The notes: a model not told the origin generated them from the letters alone. 64,000 nt of DNA from Paragyromitra xinjiangensis (GCA_038503065.1 JBCAMK010000001.1:1-64000); one strand, 5' to 3'; counted from the stretch's first letter, positions 11,312-23,568 are shown. A program made the numbers and translations.

Positions 11312-13723
11312 TTAGAAATCAAAATCCATGCCGTGCCCATTGATCTTCGACCAGATCAGCTGCCCAAGGCTGCTCCAGGCGACCCCTCCATTGTTATCGC
11401 TACCGCTACTGCCACTGCCATCGATAGCCGAACCATGCAAGGTAGATGCATCGTCTTCGTCAGCAGCGCTGCCGACTACGCTGGAATTATATCCGCCGTC
11501 ACCGCCATAGAGATACTTTGCCCCCCGCCAGAAGACATCTCTAGCTGTTGCCCATATGAGAGTTTGATTCTTCATCATTTCATTGGTATAAGACAGCTTA
11601 TAATCAGATGGAGTGTAAATAAACTCAATTGGTGTATCTTGATCGACTTTGCGCCATGAGTTACGAAAGTTGATGGTTGAGCTTAATGTAGCTGCAATCA
11701 GTACACCAGGTATGTAGTCAAGATTGTACTGCAAAGATTAGTGTACGAAATTGACGGCTTCTGGGGTATAAATATTTTAGAACATACTATATCAGGCTCT
11801 TCGCCGAGAAAGCGGTATGCCCAATTTGAAATTTCATCGAATTTCAAAACTTGCGATCCCTTGATGCCGCCAACAGTTTGCATTGGGCCCTTTCGAGGTC
11901 TACCGCCAAACGCAATAGACTGGACACCTTGTTCTGCGAGCGCTTCAGAAAATACGGCGCAAGTGCTCCCACACATCCCCGATGACACCTGTAAAAACAC
12001 AAGTTAATACACATAAGAATAATATGTATAAGAAGATGTATGTCAGAAACCTACCAGAACTATGTTGTGGGTTTCGAAAGGCTGTGGCCCAGGATACGAA
12101 CCCGGAAGCTCGCCACCAGACTCTGCATTGGCCTCGACAATATCAGGTCTCGCAATCAGTGTGAAATAATCCTGATCCTTATACACGGGCCCGAGAAACT
12201 CTTCATAGCTGGAAAAGTCACTTCCGTCCATCTTGTGGTACTGCCCCAAGTCCCAATATGTATCATTAGGGTCTGCCCCTAGGGTGAGCATGGCAGCAAG
12301 GGCGGGATTCCAACGCATATTGCTACCAAAGAAATGATCCGCAGTGGGGAAAAGCTGCATGGCAAAATTTTCACCAAGACTGACAAATCCGCCTCCATTC
12401 CCTGATACATCGATTATAAGTTTAGTGATTTTGTTTTTCTTGAGATAAGAGATGGAATCGGTGATCAGGGTGGCGAAATTAGACATGAAACTATTATCGG
12501 TATCATCGGCTGGAGCAAAAGCGTTTGCAACAAAAACCCCGACATCGCCCATAATATAGAGCGCTAGTTCACCACCATCCAAACAAAATACGGGGGTAAG
12601 AGATGTTGCATTCCCGTAGTGCGCTGACGTATCGTTTGTGCGTCTAAATATCTGATGTGGATATCCTTGAGCCGGTTCCGTTTTACCACGCATCTTTTTA
12701 CTACTAGTACTAGGAACCTCGAGAACTTCCGCTATATCTTCCTGTGAGCGAACACAAACATTGTCATAAAACGTCTCGGCCGAATCGAAAGAATCAATTA
12801 CACCTGCTATAGCAGGTAAAAATCGTGAAAACCTGTGGAATTAGCAGATGAACACCCCAGATATTCACTTCTGAAACTTACCACTCCACTTTGGTCGTTG
12901 TGCCGTTCTCCCACGTCAATATCAGATCTTCATCGTCGTATGTCAATCTCTCCGCAAAAACACCATTCTGATACGTTCCACCAGAGCTATGGACCAAAAG
13001 TTGATTGAATCTTGCATCTGGATCTACCCAGGTCAATTCTGGATGAGTGTTGGCCATCCGAGTTAGATAGTCGACAGAGTTTTGGCCATTAATCTTGACC
13101 ACTTTTGGCCCAGCCTCAAAACCACCCGGTATGTTTTTTATAGCATGAATATCCGGGATGCTATCCGGAGTCTTGGCCACCGAGAGAAGAGCATAGTTGT
13201 GAACGAAAGCAAATGGAACGTAGCATGATGGGTAGTATGTTACGTGTCCATCACGATAGTCACCGAAAAGATTGAACAGATCTCTGTTAAATGAATAGTG
13301 ATTTGAGTAGTTTCCAAAGTTGATGTTGCTTTCGATAGTATCGAGCGTTTTGTTTAAATCAACCGGGTTGAGTTCAAGCTCAGGTGTTGGTGGATGTGCA
13401 AAATATGTCTGGGCAGAGTAAAACTGAAGGAACAATCGCAGTTGCCCAAGAGTGGCCAGAGCATCATCTTGATGAAACGGGATTGCTATGAGGCAGTCGT
13501 AGGCTGTTTGGGCGTCCATGTAGGGTGTGGGTAAGTCTAGAGCTGTTAGAACGGTTCAGAATAATTCAAGTTGCTTGCTCAAATAAATACCGGAAATGTC
13601 GTTCCATACAACCGCAGCTTTCCCACAGGCATCAAGTGGAACGTCCGGAGACTGTGAGGATATGGCCACAAGAGAGGAGAAAAGGACCAGGGCCGTCCTG
13701 AGGCCAAATTGTGAACCTTTCAT
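11312..13723 (-). CDS. secreted S41-family peptidase
   Basis: Model: complement(11312..11728, 11788..11988, 12055..12832, 12882..13542, 13591..13723), 729 aa, frame kept at all four introns. The N-terminus MKGSQFGLRTALVLFSS is a signal-peptide type segment, so it is probably exported. The middle holds a region typical of fungal CPAF-like S41 proteins (GDYRDGHVTYYPSCY; KINGQNSVDYL). The C-terminal half has the S41 core: IIDVSGNGGGFVSLG, and SSGMCGSTCAVFSEALAEQG, which carries the likely catalytic serine. Substrate unknown. The tail is rich in Ser, Gly and Asp, without a GPI signal. The gene ends convergent with the collagen-like gene, and a decayed metallopeptidase-like locus lies just upstream. 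Confidence 0.88.
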
Positions 13724-14569
13724 CGCAAGAACTGGCAGAGAAGGCCTGTGATGCGGATAATATGTAAGTAAAGTTTGATAACGAATCTATGAAGCCTCCT
13801 GTTCGGAGGACTTCTTTCACTCTTATAAGGTTGAATGCTTGCGCCCAATACATCAATACCCATTCAGGTGGTGCGGCTGAAAGGTAATCACCAGTCTCAG
13901 ACAACCAAGCCTCCGCCATTCGATTAAACATTTTGCAACAATGAGGGCTTTCAGCCTCACAACGGTTTCCATTCGGATGTGCGGGGTCAGCTTGTCGGGG
14001 ATCTTGAGACAGATATGCGCTTTGACACACAAAGTAGGCAAACGCATGCAGGTCATAGAGACCAGGCTGTGTTGATAGGTTGAAACCTATTGCAGTCAAA
14101 ATATGTGTTGGCTCGTGCGCTAACTCAAAATATTAACAGTGTGGGAAGGATTTCTTTTGGGGAACAATACCAGCAACACGCTGAACATAGAATAGGTATT
14201 CCATCAGAGCCTGCGCAAAGTACGTGATGCTTTTATCAGTTACCCACTCGAACGGTATCTCCTCAATCCCAAGTTGCTATCATTGTGTTGAAACATAACA
14301 AATTCGTGGTATCAAGATGTAACAGCGGGGGTACGCGCTACAACTATAAAATGTGCAAGATCTTCTCCTCCCCCTGCAGGAACTGTCACGCCTTTCCCGG
14401 GGGAGATATGCTGTACGACGAACATCTCGTGCCACATGAACGCAGCAGCTAGGGCAAAAGGAACGAGAATTGTACCAAGACTATGCGAAGCCACAACAAA
14501 CGACAGGGATACGATTAGTATTGTTAAATACGTGGTGTTGGCATTCTGGGATCTAAGCCACTGGCCCAA
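13724..14569 (-). pseudogene. metallopeptidase-like remnant
   Basis: Three coding-like blocks on the minus strand do not form one confident model. Block A (14569-14312) is hydrophobic, then reads AAFMWHEMFVVQHISPGKG, like the HExxH helix of fungal secreted metallopeptidases but with Val where the second His is expected. Block B ends at a TAA at 14133 and reads ITYFAQALMEYLFYVQ, resembling the C-terminal part of the same type. Block C (about 14120 down to 13800) reads AHEPTHILTAIG, another HExxH-like match, then a cysteine-containing segment; its frame then runs into the first exon of the S41 gene. Either the gene is degenerate, or these are two overlapping intron-rich genes. No clean start codon was found. 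Confidence 0.35.
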
Positions 14570-15786
14570 AAATAATCAAATGAAGGATCGGGTAAGTAAG
14601 TAAACATGGCCCAGGGTCGAGTGATTTTTGGTACATGTATCCCTACACGCAATATTCTTCTCTAGGATAGTGATTATAATTATAACGGTACATCGATGTA
14701 TGATGCACACTGCAACGTCCAAATGTCTACTGATGTGGCAGAACCCTCGCCTGTCAATTTGTATGCTCCCGAGCCATCACTCCCTTCTTTTTGAAGGCGC
14801 ACATATCAACAACGGCTACGTCTTCCCGCTTATAATTGATCACTCGCGATCGTCACTGGTTACCCACACCAAAACCTTTTCCTCCATACATGATACCGCT
14901 CAGTTAGTCAGTTTAAGAGTTGTATGTACTTATACTAGTGTTGGAGTTAAGACGATCATACTAATAGCTTTATAGGCTTAAGGTAAATCTTAGCATCATC
15001 ATCCCGAGGTGTCGGTAGTGGTATTATCTACTACCAACCCCTCGACCTCTCTCCCCATCATTCCCCCCAGTATCAAAATGAAATCTATGGCTAACGTTCA
15101 CCGCCTTCTGTTCTTCTGAGCACGCCCAGCGAATTCCCCCCGAAACTCTTCGGGGTCCTAAGCAACTATCAGAGAACTTTTTCAGTTCTTCAGCATCACC
15201 TCCTACAGGCAATATTCCCTCTACTATATGCGAAAATCATTTCAGGAGTCTAAGCCTGTTCATATGAACAATCCACCACCACCCGGAGCCTTGAGATGAG
15301 ATAAACCCTCTAGTGTCCCACTTCAGGATACAGGAGCTGGCCTGTTATAGCCACCATTAGCTTGGAAAAGACTATGCATATGCTCTATGCCATCTTTCAT
15401 CCGGGAGATATTTACATGCCCTGATGAACGCTTATGATCGGGATTGTATAGGAAACCCACTTTGTGGATAGGCTTTAACTACTTTTCTCTACAGTCAAAC
15501 GCGACTTCGGAATCCTTGATTACCGCAAAGATCTTATAATTAGCGATTAGGGATCGAACCCCCGAGCTTCAGAAGTGCACCCACTTTATATCAGATCCCA
15601 TAGCGCCCTCTGCCAACGAACCTCTCAAACTAGAACACCAAACTTCTAATCCACACAGTTATCATTCCATCGTTTACTCACCCACACCTAAAATCATGAA
15701 CCGCCTATACTCTAAGCCCTTCAAACACGGAATTGAAAGACAATTATCGTTTACCGGGGGGGATCAGTTCTTCCTAGGCAAAGTAA
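14570..15786. other. gene-free interval
   Basis: No supported gene. A B-box-like GGTTCGATCCC is present on the minus strand near 15549-15562, but no complete tRNA fold surrounds it. Could include promoters for the flanking loci. Confidence 0.45.
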
Positions 15787-16275
15787 TATCGCGACTTAGA
15801 GAAAGGGAGTCGAAGGAAGAAATGGTTATATTCTTTGAGGGAACCAGCTGCAGAGAGTGAGGAATTGGAGTACTTTGACCCTAAGGGCGAGGCTGTGGTA
15901 GAGGATGCTTTGCTGAGTGCCGATAGGGTAATTTATGAGGTGCTTATCGGATCTTTGTCCTTGTATGCCAATGCTGGTACCCACTGGAAGCAGGCTGGAT
16001 GATTTTATGTTAACAGACCACCACGGCGTCTCTTCTACTGCACACCGAGAAGTTGGAAGGAAGAGTTCTCTAGCGCTATGAGGCAGTATACTTTGTGGCC
16101 CTTCTGCTATACCGATCACCATTTTTCACCAGGGCGCTATATGAATTTGAAGCGCTTCAAATTCATAGACTTCCTCCATCCCCAAATGCCTCCCACACCA
16201 CCCATAAACCATAAAGTGGCACCCGAGTCTGACCCGGATAGCCTTTGCGATCATCCGTGGCGCAACACCCACTAA
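15787..16275 (+). pseudogene. unrecognised broken reading frame
   Basis: One plus-strand frame stays open from about 15787 to the TAA at 16273-16275, except for a single TGA at 16000-16002. The text on either side is protein-like (EELEYFDPKGEAVVEDALL; SADRVIYEVLIGSLSLYANA; then RPPRRLFYCTPRSWKEEF; GRYMNLKRFKFIDFLHPQ). A TGG to TGA change, as RIP can cause, is one explanation. I could not find an in-frame intron that removes the stop. The family is unknown to me. Chance openness cannot be ruled out. Confidence 0.3.
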
Positions 16276-16796
16276 CCTTTGTCTAGATTTTCGAGATACA
16301 CAGGAATGAATTACTAAAGCCTCCCATATATTGCCATTCTGTTACCCACCTGTTAGCCTTGCTCCATCTTGGCCAAGTGCCGTTACTTTTTCGACTGTCG
16401 AGATAGGTAATACGTTTTGAGATGAAACTTCCTACAATACCAGATGGTCGGAATTCGATTAAACAAATCTTGTTTCGGAAGAGAAATGAAATTGTGGCAC
16501 CATTCATAGAAACTATAGATGGTATAATACTACAGTAGATATTCTGCTATGATCGCTACTCCAATACCTCAATCTTCTTTAGAACCTTCCCCGCTCCTAG
16601 TGATCCCACCAGCTCAACCATGATCAGCAATCCAAATACCTAAACAATAGGGAAGGTGCTGACTTCATAGTCAACCAAATATGACGTCAACCACAAATCC
16701 AATCATTTATATTCCGCATCGCCAACTCCACATGTTTAATTAAATACATCATAAACTCTACCAAACCCAATCATAGAATCTTCAAAGCAGTAGGTT
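16276..16796. other. intergenic, promoter of the ComA/HSA32-like gene
   Basis: No gene seen. The final part is AT-rich and should contain the promoter for the following plus-strand gene; no TATA box stands out. Confidence 0.4.
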
Positions 16797-18225
16797 ATGG
16801 CATTCCCACTCCTCCGTTCAACACCTCGCTTCCGCCTATCAAGCGGCGCAATACCCTTTTCGCGTTCATACTCTCCCACCACAAACTCCAAGTCAGCAAT
16901 AACTCTCCTAGACGATGAAGAAACTGGCTTTGGATTCATCAGGTCGAACCCACGGGATCCGAAACCGCGCTCCAAAGGCCTGACGGAAATAAGGGGACCA
17001 TATTACTCTGTGAGCTCTTAGCTTCCCCGATTGGAATCAAAAACCAAGAGAGGTTGATTATATGCATCATAGGCCATGGGAAAAAACTACTTATCAGATG
17101 TCTTGGAAACGTAATAAATACTAGCTCGAGAACACCCCAACTGAGGTTGTATAGGACTGACTGAGTGTAGCATGGGCCACCATGTTGATGGTTTGAAATT
17201 CGCTGGTGGTATGTATCTCTTTCGGCATCTATATAGATATTTTCATTAAGCTTCCCATGCAAGGTTCATTTACATTATTCCCTGAAAAATCTCTTCGAGA
17301 GCTCATTGATCTGGCCCACCAACATGGAGTCTACGTCTCTACGGTAAATTGAGATCCAATCTGCCCCCAGACACCCTAAATAACAGGTAGATCCTAGGGA
17401 GGATTCATCGAACACATTCTCACTCACCCGCGTCAGACGGAGATGGTGCAGCGATACCTTAAGAAATGCAAGGACGTTGGGTCGGTACAGCTTCTACGGT
17501 CACTACACACCAGAGTTTCTGATTTCCTTTCTTGCAGATTCGATGTCATCGAGCTTTCAGCCGGCTTTCTCTCATTCCCAGATGACGATTGGGTCCGCCT
17601 GGTGGAAGAAGTACAATCACATGGCTTGAAGGCGAAACCTGAGCTTGGTATCCAGTTCGGCGCCGGAGGAGGTAAGCCCCATTCCAATCTCAGTGATTCC
17701 CTGCTAAGCCAGCAAAGACACGCCAGCCGCGGAACTCGAAGCTGCGGGACAAAATGATCCCGAACAGGTGATACAGCTGGCGAAACGCTTTTTCGATGTG
17801 GGGGTGGAAAGAATAATGGTCGAAAGCGAGGGGATTACTGAGAATGTCAAGACATGGAGAACGGATGTGATTTCAGCAATAGCAAAGGGACTACCAATGG
17901 AGAAAGTCATGTTTGAAGGTTGGTATTCCTAATCGTCGTTAGCCTCGCTATCTTTTACTGATTGGGTGAACAAACAGCGGCCGATCCTCAAGTTTTCAGC
18001 TGGTGAGACTCCCACCTACTAATCCCTTATAGCTTGATGACCAAACTAACGTGACTCGATAGGTACGTTCGAGAATTCGGTATTGACGTTAACCTCTTCG
18101 TCGACCACTCCCAGATAGTTCAGCTGTCGTGTTTGAGAAGTGGAATCTGGGGCACGGCCGATACATGGGGAAAGATTGCCAGTTTTCGGCCCGGATTACA
18201 GAAATCACGGGGAAAGTCGAGTTAA
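16797..18225 (+). CDS. ComA/HSA32-family (phosphosulfolactate synthase-like) protein
   Basis: Model: join(16797..17009, 17073..17110, 17171..17208, 17264..17343, 17398..17480, 17538..17671, 17718..17918, 17978..18002, 18063..18225), 324 aa, in frame over eight introns. Family signatures: KPRSKGLTEIRGPYYS, DGLKFAGGSFTLFP, VSTGGFIEHIL, FDVIELSAGF, MVESEGI, and near the C-terminus the strongly conserved FVDHSQIVQLSCLRSGIWG. Archaeal members add sulfite to phosphoenolpyruvate; plant HSA32 is a heat-stress protein. Which role the fungal protein has is not known from sequence. The first ~50 residues precede the family domain, are basic and Ser/Arg-rich, and could be a mitochondrial presequence. Several exons are tiny (25 and 38 nt), and one donor (GTCGGT at 17481) is weak. 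The gene is convergent with the transglutaminase-like gene. Confidence 0.88.
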
Positions 18226-18533
18226 ATAGCACTTTGGATTATGGGCGTGCATAGCCAATTGTATGATATCTCGGTGGGCTATAATCTTTAGGTGCCATCT
18301 CACCGGTATAAGCTGCATAACAAGTAGGGCAACTCGAGTGATCTGACATGACCTCAGCCCCACCCACCACTAAATAGGTTATCGGAGCCAAATTTGCGAT
18401 GACACTATAAAATTTATTGACCGAGCCTACCAAACAATCCAACGCCCCAGGAATCAGCCATCTATTTATGTACCCTTTGTTTCCAGCATAGCCCCATTAC
18501 TCCGCAACGCCACCAACCTTATTCAAACGTAGC

Positions 18534-20402
18534 CTAATCCGAACCTCCCCATTCCACAATTGGACTCCACCCCCACCCACATTTCCCCACCCGTTTCTTA
18601 AAATACTCTCTACTCAGCCCCTTCCCCTCACGCCCGTCGAACTGTGTCGGGTGATACAATGTAACCTTCACGTCCCTCTCCCTTGGGATATCAACCACAC
18701 ATTGGTACCCTCTCCCCGTACCATCTGGCTCAAGCAAGTAGAAATTCTTTTCGTTGAATTCGTTGCCGACATTAAGAAAGAGAACATATTCATCTTCTGG
18801 CCGTATTACAGGGAGATGCTGGCAAGGTAGGGTCACGGCGAACCGTTGACGCCCACCAGGCGCGATCTGTTTGGTTGCTGGGAGAATAGTTTCCTTGGTG
18901 AAATTGAAGGTTTCAGAGAACGACGAGTAATATTTAGGTTCTCGTACTTCAGGGGCCATGTATTCCTCCCAAGTAATAGTACGGCCATCTTCGCGGTACT
19001 GGTGCCGTGGGTTCTCGGGGAAATGACATCGGCCAAATACGCTGGGTGGAGAGGTGAACTGCGCTGGGTTCAACTTTGCAGTGTATCCTGGTGTAGGTGG
19101 GCCTTGAATGTGACCGGCACCCCAACAAGGGTCGATGAGATGCCAGTAATTCGGAGCTAGTTTGACTGCATTCCATGCATGGTTTCCCTGGTAGGGTGGT
19201 GGAGGTCCTGCACTTTCACTGTAACCGTAGCCTTTCCCGTGCCCACCCACAACTATAGCTTCCAGGCTACAGTGAAGCGCAAGAGCTGCAAAAAGATCTG
19301 CATAGCCTTGGCAGACGGCGAGTCCCGAATGTAGTACCGAGTCTGGCTTTTGTGGAGGGATATTCCCGGCCAAGAAGGAATGTACGTCATAGGAGACGTT
19401 GTGATGAAACCAGATAAACAGAGCTCGAGCCTTTTCGAGAGCAGATGGGAATGGCTCGGTCAAAGCAATAGCGAGGTCACATATGGATGTGACACGGGAC
19501 CTATGGAATTGGGGTAGCCCAGCATGATAGTCAGGGCCTGAGAAGTCATAACAGATGAGACATGGCAAAGGCGATGCTGAAGGCGGTGCGGAGGTTGTGG
19601 CAGGGCTAAGGGATGGGCGACTGGACACTGGGATAGGCGGTGGTCTGGTGGAACGAGGGATTGGAGGTGGGCCCGGAGTAACCTCAGACTCTGTATGTGA
19701 AGCCTGCAGCTGAGGTCGCCCTGGGACAACAGGAGAATTTTCAACCGAACGAGTAGGGAGCGGAGGTAAACGCCTGGCAATCTGCTTCGGCTCTTCGTCT
19801 CGACCAAAATTTCCCCTTGGGGGTGGATGGACAGCGGTGGTAGTCCTACGAATGGGAAGAGGGGGTCGTGTGGGTGCTGCGGGTGCTGTGGGGTGATGGG
19901 TATTTGGTAGATGCCGAGGCGGCAAGCTGTTCACCCTCTTTCCCGGTAACGGAGCTGTGCCCACTCTCTTCTTATCCGGGAACTGGACAGGAAGCGATTC
20001 CTTGCCTGTGTAGACGGGGGGAAGAGATCGAGTAGTGGTGTTGCTACCGAAGCTATTGTTCGAGCTCGTACTGGCGACCGAAATTACACTCTCCGCCAGG
20101 GACGAGCGACTCGTTTTGCGTCTAGGCAGCGGGGGAGGTGTTGGTTTCTTGGGAGTCGCGGGGGCGGCATTGCTGTTGGTGGTAGGCGAGGGGCGGGGAG
20201 GCGGGCGAGGCGGTAGGCGGGGAGTGTTACTGTTGCCGTTGCCGTTGCCGCTGTAGCTATAGCTGTTTGTCCTGGAAGCGATAGGGGACGTCGGGGAGGG
20301 AGAATAGGACTGCGGGGAAGAGCTGCGAGCGACTTGGTCCAGCTGCAACATGGCCATCCGCTCCCTGATGCTGGTGCCTGTACCGGTGGACTGGGCTTCC
20401 AT
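18534..20402 (-). CDS. transglutaminase-like protein with proline-rich N-terminus
   Basis: Single-exon, 622 aa. Residues 1-280 are disordered, rich in Pro, Ser and basic residues, with many PPxP and PxxP stretches (PRLPPRPPPRPSP; PGPPPIPRSTRPPPIP) that could bind SH3 domains. Residues ~300-440 form a transglutaminase-like core: KARALFIWFHHNVSYD, Cys364 in GLAVCQGYAD, His408 in GNHAWNAV and Asp424 in HLIDPCWGAG, so the Cys-His-Asp triad is intact. The remainder is a beta-rich extension. Fungal relatives include the cytokinesis protein Cyk3, but Cyk3 has an N-terminal SH3 domain and this has proline-rich sequence instead, so I do not give that symbol. Cytoplasmic; no signal peptide. Confidence 0.88.
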   Translation of the reverse strand: MEAQSTGTGTSIRERMAMLQLDQVARSSSPQSYSPSPTSPIASRTNSYSYSGNGNGNSNTPRLPPRPPPRPSPTTNSNAAPATPKKPTPPPLPRRKTSRSSLAESVISVASTSSNNSFGSNTTTRSLPPVYTGKESLPVQFPDKKRVGTAPLPGKRVNSLPPRHLPNTHHPTAPAAPTRPPLPIRRTTTAVHPPPRGNFGRDEEPKQIARRLPPLPTRSVENSPVVPGRPQLQASHTESEVTPGPPPIPRSTRPPPIPVSSRPSLSPATTSAPPSASPLPCLICYDFSGPDYHAGLPQFHRSRVTSICDLAIALTEPFPSALEKARALFIWFHHNVSYDVHSFLAGNIPPQKPDSVLHSGLAVCQGYADLFAALALHCSLEAIVVGGHGKGYGYSESAGPPPPYQGNHAWNAVKLAPNYWHLIDPCWGAGHIQGPPTPGYTAKLNPAQFTSPPSVFGRCHFPENPRHQYREDGRTITWEEYMAPEVREPKYYSSFSETFNFTKETILPATKQIAPGGRQRFAVTLPCQHLPVIRPEDEYVLFLNVGNEFNEKNFYLLEPDGTGRGYQCVVDIPRERDVKVTLYHPTQFDGREGKGLSREYFKKRVGKCGWGWSPIVEWGGSD

Positions 20403-23400
20403 TGTGCAAGTAATGACTGGATCTCGAGATTCTATCGGTCAGTTAGTAGGCATCTATAGCTCTATAAGATCTCTTTCTCGTCCTCCCTCTCAGGGAAATC
20501 AGTTGATTTTATTTCTCGCGCCTCCCCCCGCTAAAACGCGTTCCTCGCGACAAAACACCACCAATCACACCAACTGCAGTCAAGGAACGAACGAAATGTG
20601 TTTCCCCTGTCGCACAAGTGATGACTCTTCACTTAATTGCTGCTGCAGAAGTGCTTGTTTAATGCGGCTCGGCACTTTCATGCCTTCTGCTTTGGTCCAG
20701 CTAGCCTGAATTCATTGAGGCTTGGTTTTTACCCCTGGAGTGAGTGATGCCCAGTGATGCCCAGCGACAGAAGAGGAAGCTGTGAACATCTTGATCTCGC
20801 ATCATCTACTATATTTACTTCATATCGTTGGGCGGTTACAGGGCTTGAACCGATATACACACCACAGCGAATTCACATCCAAAGCAAGTCTTAAAGAACA
20901 AAACGAGTGACCCTCTATGACTTTGTGCTTTAACTCAGAGCACCCCTTGTCTCCCCAGAAAGTGACGTGATACTCCCGTGCGTCTTGAATCTGTGTCTCA
21001 GCGTAATCGTAACATCCGCTTTCCCGGTCTTCTTACCTTTCTAGGCCACGATGACGACGACCGAGGCACCAATCAATAAATTCTGAGAGATATAAATCTT
21101 CGATTGGCTTGGAACATTCCGTAGCCCAACAAGCTCTCTCGATCAAAGGGATAATATTTCAAGCGACGAGTATTTGAAATAAACATGGGGTATCAAACGC
21201 TCGTCAGCTCAATTCTCAATCGATCGATTATCTATATATATGAATAGGACTTTGACCAGCATAAAAAAGGCTGCTCACTATAACCACATTAGGACCTTTA
21301 TAACAAATTTAATCTTAAGGTTCCACCCGGGAGACCAGGTGTTAAGTTATCGGGTGGCCTCTCTGGTTACACGGAACTTTGTTAAGCTTAATTTCTTTTC
21401 CTAGGTCACAGCCTCACCTGCCGTTTTGCACCTGCTCGGAATGCGGGGGTTGGAGGAAATTAACTGTGTTAGTATGAGTGATAGTACGTGACTACAATTC
21501 TGCAGAAAACACATGAGGTATTCTCGGTGGTATACCAATGATCTAAGGGCCACATAGTCCCAATCTACAACTAAGGATATGTGCACATGAATTCACATCA
21601 AAGCTAGGAAGGATTATGTTATATGTAACAGAATAGATCTATAGTATTCTGATACACTAACTACTTTATCCACACTCGTGAATTGACTCTTAAATATAAA
21701 GCGGAAAACGCTTAGACAGACTTCTTGTGCTAATTACGTTCTCTTGAAAGCTTTCGGCACAGCCATCTCTAAGCTTCCAAAGTCTCTACAAAGTAGTATA
21801 AATCAGGAAGCGATCTTTCTTTAGGTTTCACCTCCATCATCCTGGGTGATCAGACCTAATCCTATTTTGTTAGGCGCAATGTAACAAACACCCCTAGATC
21901 TGAAAACACCTAACCCTAGGTCGTGTAAAGCTCTTGGCACCTGATCTCGAAAGTGCGTGTAACGATCTCACTAAGGCATATCTACATCGACTAATTTTAC
22001 GGCATCAGGCTCAAATAGAAAACACTTAAAGGCGAAATATCAAAAGCTATAAACTATTAGTATTGGAGATATGGCTTTTTAATGGGGCTTCTTTCATATT
22101 CAACACAGACTATGTCAGCACAGTGGGAATCGGAGGGATGCCAAGCCAGCCGTCTAGCCCTTGGCGGACTGCGGACTGGCTGGCCCACTCACGTGGCTGA
22201 CTAGGCTGGTCTGGCGGGCTTAATATGACAAAAAATTGAATAATGAACCAGCAACACAAGTGGCAGCTCCTCCACAAGAATCCTCTATTGTTAAATTTGC
22301 GCTGAGCCCAATAATATGTAGATGTTTTAAGGTAGATAATCTATACCAAATCCGTCATGACTGATTTCCACTTTCATACACCTGATGAAAAAATCCGTTG
22401 ATGCATACATGTAGCGTAGTAAGGACCGTGTCTATACGAGGATCCTTTTACCTTAAGCTGAGGGGGTAAGCAAGCGACATAACGGTATTGACTCTCGCTA
22501 ATGGTTAACATTAAGGATCACGAGTGATTTTTCGTGATTGGTGAAAAAATTCCCTTGACTGTGCAGTCCTGGGCTGGGATACATGCATAGCCAGAGGGGA
22601 TTTTGGGATTTCTCTCGCGTCTCTGTTGCAGTCTGTAGCTGTACACGTAAATACACAATTCCTTGTTTTAATTGGGCATGGGTGGGCACCTTGTTGGGCA
22701 GTATCCTCCAAGGTTCTCCCCCAGTCCTCGTGCACATATCCTCACCGCTTCCCCCCTCATGCTACTTTGGACTCATCGTGCCTTGCTCAGTTCCACCTTC
22801 ACTTCGGGCTTTCTGGGGAAATTTTTATCTTTTGATGGCCTAAAACTTGCAGTTTCGATCGAAAATCCTACAATATACCACTACAAAACCAAACTGTGCC
22901 TAGCTACCGAAGGAGGGGCTTTCTAATCCTGATTTTCAATCGCTAAACCTACTGGCCTAAGCCATGCGGAGGTTGGAGGTTATCAGGTTTGAGAGTCTCA
23001 TTGAATTTCTCCTCACATCACTACATCGCTGGCTTTAGCCCTTAACTTCTCGCAGGGCATGCAGATGAAGTCTTCATGGCGACTTCACGGTATTACCTAC
23101 TTATCATTGCCCACAAATGGCCACGGAAAGCGGACTCTGTTCCTCTACCCCACACTTTCTACCTTAAGAAACTTCTACCGATTGCATCCTCCTGCACAGT
23201 GGTAACATTTCCCCCATTTTTGGTTTGTTTTCTTCACAAATAAGCGGTTTGTATCACAAGAATACGATGGGACTGATTGAGACTTTAGGTTTTGGCCATG
23301 GTCGGAAGCAGAATTCACTCAAGCATTCCGATTCAACTAACTACTAATGAACCCCTCTCTGAAACATGAAAATACTGGCACTCGTCTCCCACTTCCACTA

Positions 23401-23568
23401 CCTCTGGCCGCTGCTCACAAGTCTCGGTAGACAACGTTCTCGCCCTCCATAGATCGTGTGCTCGTTTAGAAGTCGCTGCAACGTGGATATTTGCTCTCTG
23501 GTGGTGGGCGAGAAGATCTCAAAGACGTAGTTTAGTGCTGGAGCACCATGGTCATTAGCTGAGGAACA
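20403..23568. other. gene-poor interval
   Basis: About 3.2 kb with no supported coding gene. The first 300 bp contain the promoter of the transglutaminase-like gene. 21250-22100 is AT-rich and has the look of decayed repeats, but no terminal repeats or coding domain were found. A GC-rich patch with a short inverted repeat lies at 22139-22225. Confidence 0.5.

Noticed and set aside
15540..15600. Possible minus-strand tRNA (GGTTCGATCCC)
   Set aside because: Only a B-box-like match; T-stem pairing is poor and no acceptor or anticodon stem could be found.
20825..20865. Another B-box-like match (GGTTCAAGCCC on the minus strand)
   Set aside because: Stem pairing is weak and no full cloverleaf is present.
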